Positions 1 through 8,497 of a stretch of DNA of 36,733 nucleotides are shown here, in pieces. This DNA comes from Candidatus Pelagibacterales bacterium (lineage in GTDB: Bacteria > Pseudomonadota > Alphaproteobacteria > Pelagibacterales > Pelagibacteraceae): NCBI GenBank assembly GCA_004213215.1, contig SHAO01000004.1:1-36733 (forward strand), given 5' to 3'. The notes under the pieces were generated by a model that was not told the origin of the DNA, ran no database searches, and saw nothing but the letters and a program-made list of their open reading frames with translations. The translations under genes and the position numbers were made by a program. Positions within the stretch are counted from its first letter, which is position 1; each line of letters begins with the position of its first letter.

Positions 1-351
1 TCTATTGCAGAAGTTTCTGGAATTAGTGGAGTAAAAAAAACTAGTGAACTCATCCCACTTTGCCATCCATTACCTTTAGACCACATATCACTACATACAG
101 AAATTAATGAAAAAAAAAATTCTATCGTTGTTTATTGTTTAGTGTCAGCAAATTCTAAAACAGGAGTAGAGATGGAAGCGCTTTCTGGAGTTAGCTCTGC
201 ACTGCTAGCTATCTACGATCTTTCAAAAATTGTAGAACCAAATTTAAAAATATCTAACACTAAACTTCTTGTAAAATCAGGGGGGAAAAAGGGCCTATGG
301 ATAAATCCAGATGGTATACCTGATAAAATAAAAAATATTTTAAAAATCTAA
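1..351 (+). CDS. moaC: Cyclic pyranopterin monophosphate synthase MoaC, 5' end missing
   Basis: Second step of molybdenum-cofactor synthesis: MoaC makes cyclic pyranopterin monophosphate from the MoaA product. The frame is open from base 1, so the N-terminal part lies outside the window and about 116 residues remain. They carry the family landmarks ELIPLCHPLPLDHI near the start and TGVEMEALSGVSSALLAIYDL in the middle, the latter holding conserved substrate-pocket residues. A GTG at 142 is an internal codon, not a start, because the MoaC match runs well upstream of it. The stop is one base before the moeA ATG, so the genes are almost certainly co-transcribed. Identity is clear from sequence; cytosolic, normally a hexamer by family knowledge. 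Confidence 0.95.
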   Translation, partial: SIAEVSGISGVKKTSELIPLCHPLPLDHISLHTEINEKKNSIVVYCLVSANSKTGVEMEALSGVSSALLAIYDLSKIVEPNLKISNTKLLVKSGGKKGLWINPDGIPDKIKNILKI

Positions 352-352
352 G

Positions 353-1600
353 ATGATTAGTTACTCTAAAGCTTTAAGTTTAATTGAAAAAAATCCTATC
401 AAATTAAAAAATGAAAAGATTTCTATAATTAACTCAATAAATAGAGTTTCTGCTGAAAATATTTTTTCTCCAAATAATAATCCTTTATCAAATAATGCTG
501 CATTTGACGGTTTTGCTATTCTATCTAGAGAAACTAAAAATTTAAGTAAAAAAAAAGTTAAAAAATTTAAAATATTAAAGACAATTGCAGCTGGAGATAA
601 TCCTAAAATAAAGAACTATAAAAAAAATTCAGTTGTTGAAGTCATGACAGGTGGTTTAATACCAAAATACTATGATTCTATATTACCTGTTGAAAAAGCA
701 AAATATTATCCATCTAATAATAATCCAACCCACTTAATTGTAAGTGAAAGAATTAAAAAGTTTTCTCATGTAAGATTCGCTGGAGAAGATTATAAAAAAA
801 AAGATATTGTACTTAAAAAAGGTGAGTTAATTCAACCAAAGCATTTAATGGCATTTACAGTATTAGGTATTAAAGAAGTTAAAGTTAAAAAAAAACCTAA
901 AATAATTTTTTATGGAACTGGTAATGAAATTGTAGATTATAATAAAAAAAAAGTATTAAGCTGGCAAGTTCGTAATTCAAATAATCATTATTTCACATCA
1001 TTTGGAAAAACTTTGCATTATCAAATAATTGACGGAGGACTTATAAAAGACAGAGAGAAAAAGAAGCTAAAAGAAAAACTTAAAAAAACATTTAAATCAG
1101 ATATTGATATATTTGTAACCTCAGGCGCAATATCTGCTGGTAAATTTGACTTTATACCAAAGATTATAAGTGAACTAGATTTTAAAATGTATTTTAAAGG
1201 AGTTTACATAAAGCCTGGGCGACCCATTATGCTGTCTAAATTTAAGAGAAAAGAAAAATTATTTTTTGGTCTACCTGGAAATCCCATTTCGTGTGCAGCA
1301 GGATTTCGTTTTTTTATTTATCCACTAATACGAAATAGTCTAGGAATGTTAAAAGAAAAAAAGTTTAAAGCTAAATTAGTTAACAAATATTCAAAAAGAA
1401 AAAACTTTACTCATTTTGCAAGATGTTTAATAAATATAAATAGTAAAGGAACTGGGGAATTGCAAATTTTACAGAAACAGCAATCTCACAGAATCGAATC
1501 ATTTGTAAAGGCAAACTGCTGGGGCATTTTTCCAAGTGGAAAAAAGCAATTTAAACCAGGGGATATTATTGAATGGGTACCTTTAATTCCTAGTAGCTAA
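353..1600 (+). CDS. moeA: Molybdopterin molybdenumtransferase MoeA
   Basis: MoeA inserts molybdate into adenylylated molybdopterin, the last common step of Moco synthesis. At 415 residues it has usual length. Visible landmarks are AAFDGFAI near residue 50 (family DGYA region), the VMTGGLIPKYYDSILPVE block, GEDYKKKDIVLKKG, then the MogA-like domain with GTGNEI and VTSGAISAGKFDFIP, and the GRPIMLSKF...LPGNP signature. The protein is very rich in lysine and asparagine, as expected for this base composition. It starts one base after moaC and is followed by moaA 28 bp later. No mogA/moaB is seen here, so the adenylylation step must be encoded elsewhere. Confidence 0.95.
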   Translation: MISYSKALSLIEKNPIKLKNEKISIINSINRVSAENIFSPNNNPLSNNAAFDGFAILSRETKNLSKKKVKKFKILKTIAAGDNPKIKNYKKNSVVEVMTGGLIPKYYDSILPVEKAKYYPSNNNPTHLIVSERIKKFSHVRFAGEDYKKKDIVLKKGELIQPKHLMAFTVLGIKEVKVKKKPKIIFYGTGNEIVDYNKKKVLSWQVRNSNNHYFTSFGKTLHYQIIDGGLIKDREKKKLKEKLKKTFKSDIDIFVTSGAISAGKFDFIPKIISELDFKMYFKGVYIKPGRPIMLSKFKRKEKLFFGLPGNPISCAAGFRFFIYPLIRNSLGMLKEKKFKAKLVNKYSKRKNFTHFARCLININSKGTGELQILQKQQSHRIESFVKANCWGIFPSGKKQFKPGDIIEWVPLIPSS

Positions 1601-1628
1601 TATATAATTTTTATGATTTAATTTATTC

Positions 1629-2618
1629 ATGTTAATAGATCCATTTCAAAGAAAAATATCATATGTAAGACTTTCAGTTACAGACCGTTGTGATTTCAGA
1701 TGTACTTATTGCATGTCTGAAGATATGGACTTTTTACCTAAAAAGGATGTTTTGTCGTTAGAAGAGATGAGCAGGCTTTGTAATACTTTTATAGATCTTG
1801 GTGTAAGAAAACTTAGAATAACAGGCGGTGAACCACTAGTACGAAAAAATATTATGCAATTATTCAACAGCCTTGGAAAACAGTTGGGTCAAGGATTAGA
1901 AGAATTAACACTTACTACAAATGGCTCCCAATTAGGTCGTTATGCACAGAATTTGTATGATAGTGGAGTTAGAAGAATTAATGTTTCTTTAGATTCGTTA
2001 GAAAAAAATAAATTTAAAAAAATTACTCGAATTGGTGACCTAGATAAAGTTCTCGAAGGATTAATGATTGCCAAAAAAGTTGGATTAAAAATAAAAATTA
2101 ATACTGTAGCTTTAAAAGGAATAAATGATGATGAAATTTTAAATTTGGTAAATTGGTGTGGAGAAAATAAATTTTCTATAACATTTATTGAAGTTATGCC
2201 CATGGGCGAAATCGGTGAAAAAAGATCAAATCAATATATGCCGTTAAATGAAGTTAAAAGTTTAATTCAAAAAAAATATAGTATAACTGAAGATCCTTTA
2301 AGAACAGGAGGTCCAGCAAGATATGTGCATTGTCATGAAACAGATCAAAAAATTGGCTTTATTACTCCACATACCCATAATTTTTGTGAACTTTGCAATC
2401 GAGTAAGAATTACTTGTACTGGAGAAATGTACATGTGTTTAGGGCAAGAGGATAAAGCTGATTTAAAAACACCCTTAAGAAAAAGTGAAAATGATCAACT
2501 TTTAAAAAACACAATATACAAAGCTATATTAAGAAAACCAAAAGGACATGATTTTGTTATTGAAAGAAGAAAAAATGAAAAATTTATTCCTAGACATATG
2601 AATGTAACGGGTGGTTAA
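1629..2618 (+). CDS. moaA: GTP 3',8-cyclase MoaA (radical SAM)
   Basis: MoaA converts GTP to 3',8-cyclo-7,8-dihydro-GTP, the first step of Moco synthesis. The radical-SAM cluster motif is C21-x3-C25-x2-C28, followed by TGGEP at 65-69. The second, C-terminal 4Fe-4S site that binds GTP is seen as C253-x2-C256 and C270. The chain ends in the double glycine (VTGG) that MoaA needs as its catalytic tail. Length (329) is normal. The moaD ATG lies one base after the stop, giving the order moaA-moaD-moaE. Confidence 0.96.
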   Translation: MLIDPFQRKISYVRLSVTDRCDFRCTYCMSEDMDFLPKKDVLSLEEMSRLCNTFIDLGVRKLRITGGEPLVRKNIMQLFNSLGKQLGQGLEELTLTTNGSQLGRYAQNLYDSGVRRINVSLDSLEKNKFKKITRIGDLDKVLEGLMIAKKVGLKIKINTVALKGINDDEILNLVNWCGENKFSITFIEVMPMGEIGEKRSNQYMPLNEVKSLIQKKYSITEDPLRTGGPARYVHCHETDQKIGFITPHTHNFCELCNRVRITCTGEMYMCLGQEDKADLKTPLRKSENDQLLKNTIYKAILRKPKGHDFVIERRKNEKFIPRHMNVTGG

Positions 2619-2619
2619 G

Positions 2620-2886
2620 ATGAAAATTAAGCTAAGACTTTACGGATCATCAAAAATATTAAGTGATAAAGATATTTTAAATATTCAATTACCAAATAAT
2701 TCAAATATAGAAAGTGTTAGAGATATTTTAAGTAAAATAATTTCTGAAAAAAAATTAAAAGACAGTTTAGATAATTTACCTAAGACTGCAGCATTTTTTA
2801 GTGAAAAAGATGAAATTGTAAATGATAATTACAAATTAAAAGATAAGGAATTTATTTCAATCATTCCTCCAATTGGCGGGGGTTAA
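2620..2886 (+). CDS. moaD: Molybdopterin synthase small subunit MoaD
   Basis: MoaD is the ubiquitin-like sulfur carrier of molybdopterin synthase; its C-terminal thiocarboxylate donates sulfur to cyclic pyranopterin monophosphate. The chain is about 88 residues and ends IIPPIGGG, giving the obligatory terminal Gly-Gly. I place the start at the ATG at 2620 (MKIKLRLYG) rather than the GTG at 2611, because 2620 directly follows the moaA stop and begins at the usual first beta strand. The stop overlaps the moaE start (TAATG), so the two subunits are translationally coupled, fitting their 2:2 complex. Confidence 0.93.
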   Translation: MKIKLRLYGSSKILSDKDILNIQLPNNSNIESVRDILSKIISEKKLKDSLDNLPKTAAFFSEKDEIVNDNYKLKDKEFISIIPPIGGG

Positions 2887-3344
2887 TGAGTCTTCATACT
2901 GCACTTGTCAAAATAGGAGAAAAAAAAATTTCTTCAGAAAAAGCAAAAAATTTTATTTTTGCGGAAAAAAATGGAGCTGAAACTATATTTGTTGGAAGAG
3001 TAAGAAGTAATAATAGTGGAAAAAAAGTAAACGCTGTTACCTATGATGCTCATGATAAGGCTGTTATAAAATCATTTCAATCAATATGTATTAATGCAAA
3101 AAATACATTTGATAAAAATGCAAACATTTTTTTAGAGCATGCTAAAGGCTATGTTCCCGTGGGTGAAATTAGTATTTTAATAGCAGTTGGATCAGGCCAT
3201 CGAGATGAGGCTTTTAAAATTTGCAGATATATATTAGAAGAGATTAAGCATCAATCACCTATATGGAAAAAAGAGCATTATGCTGAAGGAAAAGAAGAGT
3301 GGCTTCCAGGGCATTCATTAAGACCAAAAGAAGATATTAAATAG
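2886..3344 (+). CDS. moaE: Molybdopterin synthase catalytic subunit MoaE
   Basis: MoaE is the large subunit of molybdopterin synthase. Recognised by GAETIFVGRVRSNNSGK near residue 30, the HAKGYVPVGEISILIAVGSGHR core, and KHQSPIWKKEHY, which contains the conserved active-site lysines. Length 152 is typical. The start overlaps the moaD stop by one base, and the stop is followed after one base by a permease ATG, so transcription probably continues into the EamA gene. Confidence 0.96.
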   Translation: MSLHTALVKIGEKKISSEKAKNFIFAEKNGAETIFVGRVRSNNSGKKVNAVTYDAHDKAVIKSFQSICINAKNTFDKNANIFLEHAKGYVPVGEISILIAVGSGHRDEAFKICRYILEEIKHQSPIWKKEHYAEGKEEWLPGHSLRPKEDIK

Positions 3345-3345
3345 T

Positions 3346-4248
3346 ATGAAAAAAGATAATGTTGATTCAGCAATTTTAATTGTTTTAGTAGCAGGAATTT
3401 TTTGGTCTTTTGGCGCCCTAGTAGTTCGTTTTATCGAAGATGCACGCTCAGTTCCTTGGCAATATCTTTTTTTTAGAGGCTCTACAATTTTTATACTAAT
3501 AAATATTTATCTATTTGTAAAAGAAGGAAAATCATTTACAAAAAATTATAAAAAAATTGGAACTTCAGGAATTGTTGGTGGCATAAGTTTAGGAATCGCT
3601 ATGATGTGTTTTATTTGGTCCATAACTCATACTACTGCAGCAGTTACACTTTTAATGTTAGCTGCCATGCCGTTTATGACAGCTATACTAGGGTATATTT
3701 TTCTTAAAGAAAAAGTTTCAACTACTACAATGATAGCTATTTTTATAGCAGCTGTGGGTATAATTTTTATGGCGTTTACTAGCAGACAAATTGGAACTCT
3801 ATTTGGTCTAATAATTGGTCTTCTTTCATCATTTGGTTTTTCAATTTTTTCTGTTTCTTTAAGATGGAAAAAAAATACCCCAACCTTTACAACTGTAGCA
3901 GTAGCTGGGCTATTTTGTGCAACATTTTCTTTTATAGTTTTAATTTTTAATGATACCAGTTTTTTTACTACATTTAGAAATTCATCCTTATCTGCTTTAC
4001 ATGGAACTTTAGTTTGTTCAGGAATGATACTTTATTCTATAGGATCAAAACATTTGCCTGCTGCAGATCTTACTTTGCTGTCTTTAACAGAAGTTTTGGG
4101 AGGTATTTTTTGGGTTTGGTTACCTCTTTTTGGAATTAATGAGATTCCATCTGCCAATACTATAATCGGAGGCAGTATTATTACTTTTGCTCTTTTGTAC
4201 TACAGCCTAAATACCAGAAGAAATAGACGTTTTATTGGGCTCAACTAA
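3346..4248 (+). CDS. EamA/DMT-family permease (10 TM)
   Basis: Integral membrane protein of 300 residues with about ten hydrophobic helices arranged as two EamA repeats, the second ending in LLYYSLNTRRNRR. The drug/metabolite transporter superfamily moves small metabolites, often outward, and the substrate cannot be read from sequence. It begins one base after the moaE stop, so it looks like the tail of the Moco operon, but I see no functional reason for this and such permeases are scattered through the window (four in all). A role in molybdate or sulfur-compound transport is not supported. Confidence 0.85.
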   Translation: MKKDNVDSAILIVLVAGIFWSFGALVVRFIEDARSVPWQYLFFRGSTIFILINIYLFVKEGKSFTKNYKKIGTSGIVGGISLGIAMMCFIWSITHTTAAVTLLMLAAMPFMTAILGYIFLKEKVSTTTMIAIFIAAVGIIFMAFTSRQIGTLFGLIIGLLSSFGFSIFSVSLRWKKNTPTFTTVAVAGLFCATFSFIVLIFNDTSFFTTFRNSSLSALHGTLVCSGMILYSIGSKHLPAADLTLLSLTEVLGGIFWVWLPLFGINEIPSANTIIGGSIITFALLYYSLNTRRNRRFIGLN

Positions 4249-4312
4249 TGTCGCAGTGACAATCTTAGAACTTAATTTTTTTTCAAAAATTACCTAGATT
4301 ACAAGCATATTT

Positions 4313-4741
4313 ATGAAAAAATTAACTTTTACGCTTTTAATATTTTTTATTTCACAATCAGTATTTGCTGCCGATCAAACTATAGAAATGCTTAATAAGC
4401 TGGGTAAAGAACATATGGTTTATTCAAAAAAAATTGTAAATGTTAATGTTGGAGACACTGTTTTTTGGAAATCAACGACCCCAGGACACAACGTTGAATT
4501 TATCAAGGGTGGTGGAGTTCCCGAAGGTGTAGAAAAATTTAGATCTTCAGTTAGTAAAGATGCAGAATATAGATTTGAAATTCCAGGGATTTATGCTTAT
4601 TGGTGTACGCCGCACAAAGGCATGGGAATGATAGGCTTTGTTGTAGTAGGTGGTAATAAATCTAACTTAGAGTCTATAAAAAAAATAAAATATCTTGGTA
4701 AATCAAAAAAAATTGCTGCAGAATTAATAAGCTCATTATAA
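4313..4741 (+). CDS. Pseudoazurin (periplasmic type I copper protein)
   Basis: Small blue-copper electron carrier. The first 19-20 residues form a signal peptide (MKKLTFTLLIFFISQSVFAA), so the mature protein is periplasmic. The copper ligands are all present in pseudoazurin spacing: H59 (PGHNV), C98, H101 and M106 in the CTPHKGMGMIG loop. Family members pass electrons to nitrite or N2O reductase or between a cytochrome and a periplasmic oxidoreductase. It follows a Moco operon and one permease, so it could serve a periplasmic molybdoenzyme; that is inference, and the partner is not in the window. Confidence 0.93.
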   Translation: MKKLTFTLLIFFISQSVFAADQTIEMLNKLGKEHMVYSKKIVNVNVGDTVFWKSTTPGHNVEFIKGGGVPEGVEKFRSSVSKDAEYRFEIPGIYAYWCTPHKGMGMIGFVVVGGNKSNLESIKKIKYLGKSKKIAAELISSL

Positions 4742-4761
4742 AAATTTAATTTTTTCAAAAT

Positions 4762-4971
4762 TTAATATAATTTCATTAATTTTCTATGTTTTGTTATTCT
4801 TCCTCGTACGCGTTTACGCCACAATATATAACTATTTTTTTTTAAGGTTCTTCTCATAATATTAATTACATCTTTTTCAGAAAAGCCAGTTTTTTTTTTA
4901 ATTTCATCAAAAGAAATTTTATCAGCCCATGCCATTCCAATAATGTCCATTTCTTTTGAATTTTTTTTCAT
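4762..4971 (-). CDS. DUF2805 / TIGR03643-type small protein
   Basis: A 69-residue basic protein with the pattern IIGMAWADKISFDEIKKKTG followed by SEKDVINIMRRTLK and an arginine-rich end (WRKRVRGRITKH). This is the signature of the TIGR03643/DUF2805 family, whose function is unknown; the first half looks like a helix-turn-helix with recognition helix near residues 25-40, so nucleic-acid binding is plausible. It lies just downstream of typA on the same strand with a 25-bp gap and is convergent with the pseudoazurin gene. Confidence 0.8.
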   Translation of the reverse strand: MKKNSKEMDIIGMAWADKISFDEIKKKTGFSEKDVINIMRRTLKKNSYILWRKRVRGRITKHRKLMKLY

Positions 4972-4996
4972 TTAATAAAAAGAAAACTATTTAATT

Positions 4997-6826
4997 TTAA
5001 GTGTTTGGGGAATTATTTTTAGACATTCTTTTTCTTTCATGATGGTCTAAGTATTTTTTACGAAGTCTTAAATGTTTTGGTGTTACTTCTAAGACCTCAT
5101 CATCATTTATATACGCCATTTTTTCTTCAAGACTCATTTGTCGAGGTGGTGTTAAAACAACATTTTCGTCTGTTCCTTGAGTTCTCATATTAGTCAATTT
5201 TTTTCCTTTAAGAAAATTAACTTCTAAATCATTATCTCTATTATGTTCACCGCAGATCATTCCTTTATAAACTTCAGTATTATGACCGATAAATATTTCA
5301 CCTCTTTCTTGCAGATTAAATATTGCAAAAGCTACAGCAGATCCAGTTTCCATGGAAATTAAAGCTCCATTTATTCTTCCGGTAATTCCTGATTTAAAAG
5401 ATCCATATGAATGAAAAGTTCTGTTCATAACACCAGTGCCACGTGTTTGTGTCATAAATCTTGATTGATAACCTATTAACCCACGTGTAGGTGCGTGAAA
5501 AATTAATCGAGTTTTTCCTGCACCCGCATCAATCATATTAATCATTTCAGCTTTACGTCTATTCATGTTATCTATAATTTTTGATGAAAACTCAGCATCT
5601 AAATCTATTGTCACTTCCTCTATTGGTTCAGTTTTATTTCCACTTGCATCTGTTTTAAAAATAACACGAGGACGAGATACCGTAAGTTCAAAACCTTCTC
5701 TTCTCATTGTTTCTACTAAAACTCCCAATTGTAATTCTCCCCGTCCACTAATTTGAAAAGAATCTTTATTTTTATTTTCAGAAAAATTTATTCCAACATT
5801 GTTTTCAGCTTCTGAAAGCAAACGCTCTCGTATTTGAGTAGATGTTAATTTCGTTCCATCTTTACCAGCAAGTGGTGAAGAGTTTACACTTATACTGATA
5901 GACATAGTTGGAGGATCAATAGGTGTGCTTGCTAAAGGATTTTCAACTGCTAAATCACAAATTGTATCAGCTACAGTAGCTTTAGTTAATCCAGCAATAA
6001 TTACAATATCACCTGCAACAACTTCTTCTACTGGGACTTTTTTTGTTCCTTCAAATCTTAAAAGTTTTGTTAATCTTCCTGCATCAACTTTTTCGCCAGC
6101 CAAGTTAATTGCTTTTACATTTTGATTTATGCGAGCAGTTCCTTGACCAACTCGCCCCACTAAACATCTGCCTAAAAAACTATCTGCATATAAAAGAGTA
6201 GAAAGCATTGCAAACGGTTTATCCATTTCAACATTTGGTGCAGGAACATGTTCTAACATTAAATCTAATAAAGAATGTAAATTTACTTTTGGTTGAGACA
6301 ATTCTTTTACTGACCAACCATCTCTTCCTGAAGCATAAAGAATTGGAAAATCTAACTGCTCATCTGTTGCACCTAATGCAACAAATAAATCAAAAACTTC
6401 ATCGATAACTTCTTTTGGTCGAGCATCTTTTCTATCAATTTTATTAATTATTACTATTGGCTTAAGTCCTTGAGCTAAAGCTTTTTTCATAACAAAACTT
6501 GTGCCTGGAAGACAACCTTCGGCCGCATCTGTAAGAAGTATAACTCCATCAGCCATATCAAGAACTCTTTCTACTTCACTAGAAAAATCTGAGTGTCCAG
6601 GAGTATCAATAATATTAACTCTAGTTTCTTTCCATTTTATGGAGGCTGGCTTTGCAAGAATAGTTATTCCTCTTTCTTTTTCAAGATCACCACTATCCAT
6701 AACTCTTTCTTCAATTTTTTGATTATCACGCCATAAACCGCTTTGTTTCATAATAGAATCTATTAATGTAGTTTTTCCATGATCCACGTGAGCAACTATA
6801 GCTATATTTCTAATATTATTTTTCAT
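4997..6826 (-). CDS. typA: Translational GTPase TypA/BipA
   Basis: Ribosome-associated GTPase of the EF-G family that supports 50S assembly and stress or cold growth. G-domain motifs are in order: AHVDHGKT (12-19), RGITI (52-56), DTPGH (74-78) and NKID (128-131), followed by EF-G-like domains and the BipA-specific C-terminal region (GLIGYQSRFMTQTRG, ending near ERKRMSKN). Length 609 is normal. It is transcribed toward the DUF2805 gene. No oddity seen. Confidence 0.97.
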   Translation of the reverse strand: MKNNIRNIAIVAHVDHGKTTLIDSIMKQSGLWRDNQKIEERVMDSGDLEKERGITILAKPASIKWKETRVNIIDTPGHSDFSSEVERVLDMADGVILLTDAAEGCLPGTSFVMKKALAQGLKPIVIINKIDRKDARPKEVIDEVFDLFVALGATDEQLDFPILYASGRDGWSVKELSQPKVNLHSLLDLMLEHVPAPNVEMDKPFAMLSTLLYADSFLGRCLVGRVGQGTARINQNVKAINLAGEKVDAGRLTKLLRFEGTKKVPVEEVVAGDIVIIAGLTKATVADTICDLAVENPLASTPIDPPTMSISISVNSSPLAGKDGTKLTSTQIRERLLSEAENNVGINFSENKNKDSFQISGRGELQLGVLVETMRREGFELTVSRPRVIFKTDASGNKTEPIEEVTIDLDAEFSSKIIDNMNRRKAEMINMIDAGAGKTRLIFHAPTRGLIGYQSRFMTQTRGTGVMNRTFHSYGSFKSGITGRINGALISMETGSAVAFAIFNLQERGEIFIGHNTEVYKGMICGEHNRDNDLEVNFLKGKKLTNMRTQGTDENVVLTPPRQMSLEEKMAYINDDEVLEVTPKHLRLRKKYLDHHERKRMSKNNSPNT

Positions 6827-6868
6827 TATTTACAGATCTTATAGTCTAATTTTAAAAATAAGAAATAG

Positions 6869-7096
6869 TTAACTAGGATTTGTTTTTAGAAATTCAATAT
6901 AATCAATAACTTCTTGAAATTTTTCATCTTCAATATCTTTATAACTTTTTTGGAATTTTGATTTAATACATATTGCGACGTGAGCATAAGGGTTTCTACC
7001 TTTAGGATGATTTGGATGATCAGGTAACTGTCCTTTTAAATAATCACCAGCTTCCTGTATGATTTTCCAGAGTTTACTTGCATTTTCTTTGTTCAT
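6869..7096 (-). CDS. Conserved-looking small protein of unknown function
   Basis: A 75-residue soluble, charged protein I do not recognise. Its distinctive part is LPDHPNHPKGRNPYAHVA (residues 24-41), dense in Pro, His and Gly, which looks like a conserved loop; the rest is predicted helical, ending EVIDYIEFLKTNPS. There is no signal peptide or membrane segment. It sits 13 bp downstream of the DEAD-box helicase and 42 bp upstream of typA on the same strand, so it may be co-expressed with these RNA and ribosome factors. The compact context and good composition argue for a real gene. Confidence 0.7.
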   Translation of the reverse strand: MNKENASKLWKIIQEAGDYLKGQLPDHPNHPKGRNPYAHVAICIKSKFQKSYKDIEDEKFQEVIDYIEFLKTNPS

Positions 7097-7109
7097 AAAC
7101 TTAATTTAA

Positions 7110-8393
7110 TTAAAAGGCTCTATTTTTACCTCTTCGGCTATGCTTTTTAAACCTAAATTTTTTTTTCCTTCTATGTTTATTTTTATTAGAGCGATCAAAG
7201 TAGCTTTTTTTAAATGGTTTGTTTTCATTATTTCCACGTTGCTTAAATCTTGAAAATTTTTTTCTTTTTTTATAGTTAAATTTTTTAAAATTATTAAACT
7301 CTTGGTGCGTGCCAGGATTAATTAATTTTTGTATTTCATTCCACATTTGTCCATCACTAGGAGTAATAAAGGTGAGAGCGCAACCTTCTGCCCCAGCTCT
7401 TGCCGTTCTTCCTATTCTATGAATAAAATCTTCTGGAACTTGGGGAAGATGATAATTAATTACATGCTGAATAGACGGGACATCTAAACCTCTTGCAGCC
7501 AATTCTGTGCTAACAAGGATACGAATTTTCTCTGATCGAAATGCGATTAATGTCCTTTGTCTTTTAGATTGTCTTAAGTTTCCATGCATACAATCACAAG
7601 AGTGACCATCTTTTCGAAGTCTATCTACCATTTTATCAGCGTTACGTTTTGTTTTAACAAATAGTAAAATTGAACCTTTTCTTTCATATAACTGATTTAG
7701 TAATTGATTATACTTATCCCCCTCGTTTACCCGGATAACTTCTTGTTTGATCTTTTGAATTGGAGTAGTTGTTGAGCCAACTCTTATTCTAACTGGTTCA
7801 ACTAAATATCTTTCAGCAATTTTTATTATGTTTTGTGGCAAAGTTGCCGAAAATAATAAAGTTTGATGTCTTCTAGGAATATATTTTAATATTTGTTCTA
7901 TTTGAGGAGTGAACCCCATGTCTAACATTCTATCAGTTTCATCAAGCACTAAAAAATAAGTTTGATTTAATCTGAGACTCTTTCTTTGTAGATGGTCATT
8001 TAGTCTACCAGGCGTTCCAATAATTAATCTTGGCCTTTTTCTAAGCTGTCTTAATTGCTTTTCTATAGATTCTCCACCTATAAGCGTGGCTGATTTAATA
8101 AACATTTTATGTTCTATTAAGCCCACAAGAACCTCACCAATTTGAACAGCTAATTCGCGTGTTGGACAAATAATTAAAGCATTACTACCTTTGTCGCTTA
8201 ACAGTTTATTTAAGCAAGCAATACCATAACATAGAGTTTTTCCAGTCCCGGTTTGGGCAGTCCCCAAAATATCTTTTCCAATTAGGGCATGCGGAATTGC
8301 TTGTGCTTGAATCGGAGTAGGAATTTTAAACTGCATTCTTGTTATTGATTGCATCAGGAGTGGATTTAATTTTAATTCTGCAAAGGTTTCCAT
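7110..8393 (-). CDS. DEAD-box RNA helicase, RhlE-like
   Basis: ATP-dependent RNA helicase of superfamily 2. Motifs in order: Q-motif near PTPIQ (26-30), Walker A AQTGTGKT (46-53), PTRELA (77-82), TPGR (127-130), motif II as DETD (151-154) instead of the usual DEAD, SAT (182-184), then domain 2 with ARGLDV and HRIGRTARAG. From about residue 370 the chain becomes a Lys/Arg/Phe-rich basic tail, as in RhlE/CsdA-type proteins that bind structured RNA. Probable role is ribosome assembly or mRNA turnover. Exact subgroup (RhlE, DeaD, SrmB) is uncertain, so no symbol is given. Confidence 0.92.
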   Translation of the reverse strand: METFAELKLNPLLMQSITRMQFKIPTPIQAQAIPHALIGKDILGTAQTGTGKTLCYGIACLNKLLSDKGSNALIICPTRELAVQIGEVLVGLIEHKMFIKSATLIGGESIEKQLRQLRKRPRLIIGTPGRLNDHLQRKSLRLNQTYFLVLDETDRMLDMGFTPQIEQILKYIPRRHQTLLFSATLPQNIIKIAERYLVEPVRIRVGSTTTPIQKIKQEVIRVNEGDKYNQLLNQLYERKGSILLFVKTKRNADKMVDRLRKDGHSCDCMHGNLRQSKRQRTLIAFRSEKIRILVSTELAARGLDVPSIQHVINYHLPQVPEDFIHRIGRTARAGAEGCALTFITPSDGQMWNEIQKLINPGTHQEFNNFKKFNYKKRKKFSRFKQRGNNENKPFKKSYFDRSNKNKHRRKKKFRFKKHSRRGKNRAF

Positions 8394-8497
8394 ATTTTTT
8401 TTAAAATAGTTAATGTGAACTATTGTGTATCACTTACTTAATAGATGTTTGTCAGCTTTCTTTATAATTTTTCGAAGTTTGCCTATCTTTTCCTTGT

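Noticed and set aside
142-351. A separate short gene starting at GTG 142
   Set aside because: The MoaC reading frame continues upstream to base 1 with clear family sequence, so 142 is internal.
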